Below are positions 60,476 through 64,000 of a stretch of DNA of 64,000 nt, one piece after another. Position numbers and translations under genes: made by a program. Under the pieces are notes generated by a model. That model saw only the letters and a program-made list of their open reading frames with translations. It did not search any database and had not been told where the DNA came from. The stretch spans positions 51,911 to 115,910 of the forward strand of contig NZ_KB894430.1 of the NCBI RefSeq assembly GCF_000374445.1. Direction: 5' to 3'. Source of the stretch: Actinokineospora enzanensis DSM 44649 (GTDB lineage Bacteria > Actinomycetota > Actinomycetes > Mycobacteriales > Pseudonocardiaceae). Every line of letters begins with the position of its first letter. The first letter of the stretch is position 1.

Positions 60476-60574
60476 ATGGACACCGGCAAGTTCCTGGGCG
60501 CCATCGGGCTGATCCTCAGCCCGGTCGTGCTGCTGTTCGTGATCCTCGTCAACACCGGGGTCATCAAGTTCTGA
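60476..60574 (+). CDS. 32-aa single-pass membrane peptide
   Basis: ATG five bases after GGAGA. The peptide is almost one hydrophobic helix (LGAIGLILSPVVLLFVILV) with short polar ends. Well supported by its ribosome binding site. Function unknown; a small regulatory membrane protein or hydrophobic toxin are the possibilities. Confidence 0.6.
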   Translation: MDTGKFLGAIGLILSPVVLLFVILVNTGVIKF

Positions 60575-60712
60575 CCTCGGTCACCCGGATCGTGACGGGC
60601 GGCGTCCGCTGACGGCGGGCACCGCCCGTCGGCGTGTGCGGGGGCCGTCACCGCGATCGCGGGCCACGTCATGATGGAACCCGGCAGACGCGGAGCGAGG
60701 TGGGGGAGCGGC

Positions 60713-61000
60713 GTGGGCGAGGACGGACAGGACTGGCGAACGCTGGAGGACTTCCAGCGGCGGCTACGGCAGTTGCTGGAGGATTTCCCGGAGGACAGCC
60801 ACTCCGAGGTTCACGGGGTGCTCGGCCTCGTGACCGCGATGGCGTTGCAGGTCCGTGTGCCCTGTGACCACTGCGGCAAGCTCACTCCGGCCGTCGACGG
60901 CGAACCCGGCTCGGGCCAGGTCGTCGACTTCGCCGCGGCGCAGCGCCGCCGCCAGCGGGCCGAAGTCCCGGACGACGCCCCGGTTCACCCGTTGCGGTAA
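60713..61000 (+). CDS. small hypothetical protein with CDHC motif
   Basis: 95 aa from a GTG after GGGGGAG. N-terminal helices, then VPCDHCGKLTP, a possible zinc-binding loop, and a basic tail. Unknown family. Confidence 0.55.
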   Translation: MGEDGQDWRTLEDFQRRLRQLLEDFPEDSHSEVHGVLGLVTAMALQVRVPCDHCGKLTPAVDGEPGSGQVVDFAAAQRRRQRAEVPDDAPVHPLR

Positions 61001-61162
61001 CGCCTCGGGCAGGCCGGACGACTTCCAGTCATCAGCACGTGGCCCGGCTCTTCACCGCGAAGGCCGGGCCGCTGTGCTGACAAGGCCGGTCGACGGGACG
61101 GAAGCCCCCCGACGCCCCGCCGGCCACCTCGGCCCCGCCTCGCCGACCACCCGGCCCGCGAT

Positions 61163-61214
61163 TAGGCATATGCCTACTTTGTGAGTAGTAGGCCGTCTAC
61201 CTCGTGGTTTACTG
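61163..61214 (+). promoter_or_regulatory. promoter/operator motif, copy A
   Basis: TAGGCATATGCCTA (61163-61176, 14-bp palindrome) is followed after about 28 bp by TGGTTTACTG. The same pair recurs at 61942-61990 with nearly the same spacing, each in front of a plus-strand gene. TGGTTTACTG looks like an extended -10, and the palindrome like the site of a regulator. Confidence 0.6.
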
Positions 61215-61219
61215 ATCGA

Positions 61220-61876
61220 GTGCAGCAGTTCACGGTGCGGTGTCATCAGTGGCTCGCCGAGGCCTTGACGGCCCGCGTGGCCGCCGAGAAGGAACTCGAG
61301 GAGTTGTGGCGGGACGCGCAGCGGGCGATGATCCCCGAGTTCGCCACACCGGCCGAGGAGACCGCGCTCCACGAGGCGATCCAGGCCGAGTTCGATGAGC
61401 TGCGCAAAGCCGACCAGATGCTGAGCACCCGCTCGGCCCTGATCATTCCCGCGCTGAAGGCGGAACTCGAAGAACGCGGGTGGATGCGGCGCCGGTGGAA
61501 GCCGGTCCCGGCGGGCGCCCGGTCGCGGCGGGGCAGGCGCGTGGGAACACCTGACCAGCGCTTCACGCACCGGTTCGTCGTCCAACTGCCCGACAACCTC
61601 GGCGAACGCCTGGTGCGCGCCTGCTACAACTCGTCGAAGAAGTCGGTGGAGGGTCTGCAGGAGTGGCGGTTGGCGTTCGGCGACGGGCCGCGGGGCTCCC
61701 TGCACAAGGGCAAATTCTGGCTAGGGAGTGGCCCCAGCAGGACCGACCTGCGGCGCAAGGACGCGTTGCTGGCGGGGATCACGTATCCGCCCGATGTCCT
61801 GCGAGCCGCCGCACAGCGGGTGGTCGCCACGTCCGAGCCGGACTCCGCCACCCTGGCTGCCGACGAGCCGGCCTAG
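61220..61876 (+). CDS. hypothetical protein
   Basis: 218 aa from a GTG just after the promoter motif; a GTG 13 codons earlier lies inside the motif and is less likely. Short or no leader is predicted. Helical N-terminus with charged heptads, then a basic middle (GARSRRGRRVG). Unknown family. Shares its promoter motif with the 62052 gene. Confidence 0.6.
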   Translation: MQQFTVRCHQWLAEALTARVAAEKELEELWRDAQRAMIPEFATPAEETALHEAIQAEFDELRKADQMLSTRSALIIPALKAELEERGWMRRRWKPVPAGARSRRGRRVGTPDQRFTHRFVVQLPDNLGERLVRACYNSSKKSVEGLQEWRLAFGDGPRGSLHKGKFWLGSGPSRTDLRRKDALLAGITYPPDVLRAAAQRVVATSEPDSATLAADEPA

Positions 61877-61941
61877 CCGGTTCCGGGTCGGCTTCACCGG
61901 CGGTGAGAAGCCGCAGGCCGCGCCCACCCGGCTCGCGATAT

Positions 61942-61990
61942 GGCATATGCCTAATCGTCCATTAGTGGCGCTTGAGCTGCTGGTTTACTG
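61942..61990 (+). promoter_or_regulatory. promoter/operator motif, copy B
   Basis: GGCATATGCC (61942-61951) and TGGTTTACTG (61981-61990), 39 bp from start to start, versus 40 bp in copy A. Surrounding bases differ, so the conservation is of the motif itself. Confidence 0.6.
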
Positions 61991-62051
61991 TTGACCTCGT
62001 GCGCTATGGTCTCTGTATGTGGATGTCGGAGTCAGGCAGGGAGGCCCAGGG

Positions 62052-62972
62052 GTGACAGAGTTCTACGCGGGCTGGTGGGAGGTGCCGGCGCACCTGATGT
62101 CGGCGACGAACCTGGGCGAGCTGGAGTTCCCCCGCGTCGCCGAGTGCGAGCCGGTGGCGTGGGTGGACGCGGACGACTGGCGGGGGAAGAAGGACTCGGT
62201 CGCGCTGTTCGACGTGAACCTCTGCCCGCCGAGCAAGGCCTCGGCGGGGCAGCTCGTGGCCGCGGGGCGCAAGTCGTCGAAGCAGCGGGTGTGCGAGGAC
62301 TGCGGTGCGCGGTGCCAGCGTCCGCTGCCCCGGCACAGCGAGACCGACCAGCGGCGGATGTGTCCGGCCTGCCGCCAGATCGCCCGGCTACGCGAGCGCC
62401 AGGCCGAGGTCGCCGAATTGCGCGAGCAGCATCGCGAGTGGGCGGCGAAGCTGCTCGCCGGAGAGTCCGGAGCCGTCGTGCAGGTCGATCTCGTCGTGCC
62501 GCCGCCCACGGATTCCGGTCGCAAGCGCCCGGCGACCGCCGCGCGGGTGCGCGCAGCCGATCTGACCGGCAGGCGGCTGCTCGACGTGACGCTGCGGCTG
62601 GTCGGGCCTCGGGCGAAGTGGGTTCCGGAGGAGGCGGTCCCCGCCGAGGAGGGCGTGCCGAAGGTGCACAAGGCCTTGCTCGGCAAGACGCTGATCCTGT
62701 GGGCCTCCACCGAGATGGAGGCGCTGCGTGAGGCGGCGCCGCACGAGACGTGGAGGCCGGAGGTGGCGAGCTGGCGGGTGAAGCCGGGCGAGCAGCCGCC
62801 GGAGCGGGCGGTGGTGGCAACCGTGCGCACCGCGGCCACCCAGTGGCGGGGGCAGCTCGACCCGCGCCACCGCAACCTGGTCGACTGCGTCGCACCGGGT
62901 TCGCCCGACCGGCTCGTCCTGCTGCTGCAGCGGATGGCCACACAGGACCCGCTGGAGCCGACCAGTCCGTAG
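62052..62972 (+). CDS. hypothetical zinc-binding protein
   Basis: 306 aa from a GTG seven bases after AGGGAGG. Residues 75-110 have CEDCGARC and CPACRQ, a likely treble-clef or ribbon zinc site, flanked by Arg-rich helices. The C-terminal half is basic (RKRPATAARVRAADL). A nucleic-acid-related role is plausible. Family unknown. Confidence 0.6.
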   Translation: MTEFYAGWWEVPAHLMSATNLGELEFPRVAECEPVAWVDADDWRGKKDSVALFDVNLCPPSKASAGQLVAAGRKSSKQRVCEDCGARCQRPLPRHSETDQRRMCPACRQIARLRERQAEVAELREQHREWAAKLLAGESGAVVQVDLVVPPPTDSGRKRPATAARVRAADLTGRRLLDVTLRLVGPRAKWVPEEAVPAEEGVPKVHKALLGKTLILWASTEMEALREAAPHETWRPEVASWRVKPGEQPPERAVVATVRTAATQWRGQLDPRHRNLVDCVAPGSPDRLVLLLQRMATQDPLEPTSP

Positions 62973-62990
62973 AGGACAGTCGCGGTTGCT

Positions 62991-63029
62991 GTTTCCTCCT
63001 CGGTTTGGGAAACGGACAACGCCTTGTCC
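62991..63029. promoter_or_regulatory. GTTTCC and TTGTCC palindromes before the second RapZ-like gene
   Basis: GTTTCC (62991-62996) pairs with GGAAAC (63008-63013); GGACAA (63014-63019) pairs with TTGTCC (63024-63029). The same words are found before the Nudix-like gene behind the first RapZ-like gene (28152-28241). Confidence 0.5.
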
Positions 63030-63059
63030 TGCAACGCTTCTCGCGTTGAACTGATCACC

Positions 63060-63581
63060 ATGATGACCACTTCGGACACGGCACGCAGCGCGATCCACTC
63101 GGTGCCCGCCCCGGCCGCCGTCGCGGAACAGCGGCGGCCGGGGAGCTGCTCGCCCAGGCGGATCGTGCTGGCGGTGGACGGGGCGGTGGACGGGGCGGTG
63201 GCCGTCGAGGTCGAGTCGTACGGGCACCTGCACGGTGTGCCGGGCAGCTACGACCTGGTGGCCGATCTGCGCGACTTCATCCGCGACCCGCACGTCTCCC
63301 CGCAGATGCGGGAGTCCACCGGCCGCGAGCTCGACGTGCGGTTGCACGTCCTGACCACGCCGGGTGCCATGGCCCTGGTGGACCACCTGGTCGGCGCGGC
63401 GGTGGCGCTGCTGGCCAGCGCGCCGACACGGCCGGTGCGAATCGGTGTCTCGTGCGCCGGCGGAAGGCACCGCAGCGTCGCGGTCGCCGAGGCGATCGCC
63501 GAACGGATCCGCCTGGCCGGGCACGGCGTGCTGGTGACGCACCACCACATCGACGAGCCCGTCGTCCAGCGGGCCTCATGA
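63060..63581 (+). CDS. stand-alone RapZ C-terminal-like protein, second copy
   Basis: 173 aa from ATG-ATG. Residues 123-145 (VRIGVSCAGGRHRSVAVAEAIA) match the conserved CxGGxHRSV loop of RapZ C-terminal domains. The P-loop domain is absent, as in the first copy at 27665. The first 45 residues are variable. No good ribosome binding site, so it may be leaderless. Confidence 0.75.
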   Translation: MMTTSDTARSAIHSVPAPAAVAEQRRPGSCSPRRIVLAVDGAVDGAVAVEVESYGHLHGVPGSYDLVADLRDFIRDPHVSPQMRESTGRELDVRLHVLTTPGAMALVDHLVGAAVALLASAPTRPVRIGVSCAGGRHRSVAVAEAIAERIRLAGHGVLVTHHHIDEPVVQRAS

Positions 63582-63748
63582 CCGCCGCGTGCTGCGGGAA
63601 ACCCGTGCGCATCCCCGGATCCCCAGCACGACGACGAGCGGAGCATCCGGTGAGTCCGATCCGATCTCGTCCCGTCATCAAGCCTGGTCTCGACCGTCAC
63701 TAGGGTGATTGGAGTAGTCGGCTTGTGACGGAAGGTGGACCGATCGAC

Positions 63749-64000
63749 ATGGGGCTCAACGTTTCCGCTCTGCACGCCCTGTCGATCGCCCGGATCGAGG
63801 AGATCACCGGCCTGAACGTCCAGCCTGGAGCGCAACGCGAAGGCTTGCTCGACGACGTCCGCGAGAAGGTCATCTGGACCCAGCACCGCGGCGGCTGGAA
63901 CGAGCCGAGCCTGCGGGAGGACAGCATCGCCAACACGGCGAGCTATCTGGTCCCGCCGAAGCCGAGCCACCGGATGAGCGAGTTCACGCTGATCAAGTCG
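63749..64000 (+). CDS. hypothetical protein, truncated by window edge
   Basis: 84 codons are visible from the ATG before GLNVSALHAL; a GTG eight codons earlier is an alternative. Frame open to the end of the window. The visible part is alpha/beta with IARIEEITGLNVQPG. Not recognised. Confidence 0.5.
   Translation, partial: MGLNVSALHALSIARIEEITGLNVQPGAQREGLLDDVREKVIWTQHRGGWNEPSLREDSIANTASYLVPPKPSHRMSEFTLIKS

Noticed and set aside
34860..61560. Explaining TGACCAGC as the FtsK-orienting KOPS or a known parS
   Set aside because: The octamer does not match GGGNAGGG-type KOPS or the standard parS palindrome, and it shows no clear strand bias here. Its role is left open.
1..64000. tRNA, rRNA or tRNA-like attachment site next to the recombinase
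   Set aside because: No T-loop signature (GTTCGANTC-like) with a supporting cloverleaf was seen, and no direct repeat pairing with the recombinase region was found.

Overview
High-GC actinobacterial DNA with many GTG starts, purine-rich ribosome binding sites and 1-4 nt stop/start overlaps. The gene types (FtsK/TraB-type translocase, Rep-like and AEP-primase replication proteins, MmyB-type and TPR-type XRE regulators) suggest a large plasmid or integrated mobile element of a Pseudonocardia/Amycolatopsis-type organism. That taxonomic guess is inference. No rRNA, tRNA or CRISPR array was seen.

Layout. (1) 0-7.7 kb: small genes of unknown function, a tyrosine recombinase and a frameshifted TOPRIM-type gene. 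(2) 8128-22256: a complete Tn3-family transposon of about 14.1 kb. It has 57-bp terminal inverted repeats with one mismatch, an AGGATC direct repeat on both sides, a Tn3 transposase, a serine resolvase with a res-like palindrome, and unusual passengers: a small B12-type ribonucleotide reductase, a Nudix hydrolase, a DnaQ-type exonuclease, a GNAT acetyltransferase and an XRE regulator. It interrupts a small gene after its fourth codon, and the intact gene can be rebuilt from the two flanks. (3) 22.5-29.2 kb: accessory genes including a sigma factor, a NADAR protein, a chorismate-lyase-like protein, a stand-alone RapZ C-terminal-like protein and a Nudix-like protein. (4) 29.2-31.9 kb: an AEP-primase operon headed by a region with three hairpins that share one loop sequence. 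(5) 32-36.4 kb: a HEPN-like gene, an MmyB-type regulator, an alpha/beta hydrolase and menB. (6) 36.5-43.9 kb: three minus-strand operons, each preceded by a large palindrome. Two of these palindromes are near-identical 39-bp operators; one operon encodes a P-loop kinase fused to an exported HNH-type nuclease.

(7) 44-46.1 kb: five 12-bp iterons, a ParA-like ATPase and a partner with 27 Glu-Pro repeats, probably a partition locus. (8) 46.3-57 kb: an isochorismatase-family gene and its XRE regulator, then a plus-strand transfer cluster (membrane proteins and a TraB/FtsK translocase). This is followed by a dense GTGGACC/GGTCCAC repeat field that resembles a clt transfer locus, and a convergent Rep-like gene. 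(9) 57-64 kb: small regulators around an AT-rich divergent operator, many very small genes, two genes sharing a duplicated promoter motif, a second RapZ C-terminal-like gene and a partial gene at the window edge.

The octamer TGACCAGC (either strand) recurs far more often than its base composition predicts, mostly between about 34 and 62 kb, and it is rare inside the transposon. It may be a replicon-wide recognition sequence. Coordinates and counts come from reading by eye. Most small genes have no recognisable family and are described without a function.
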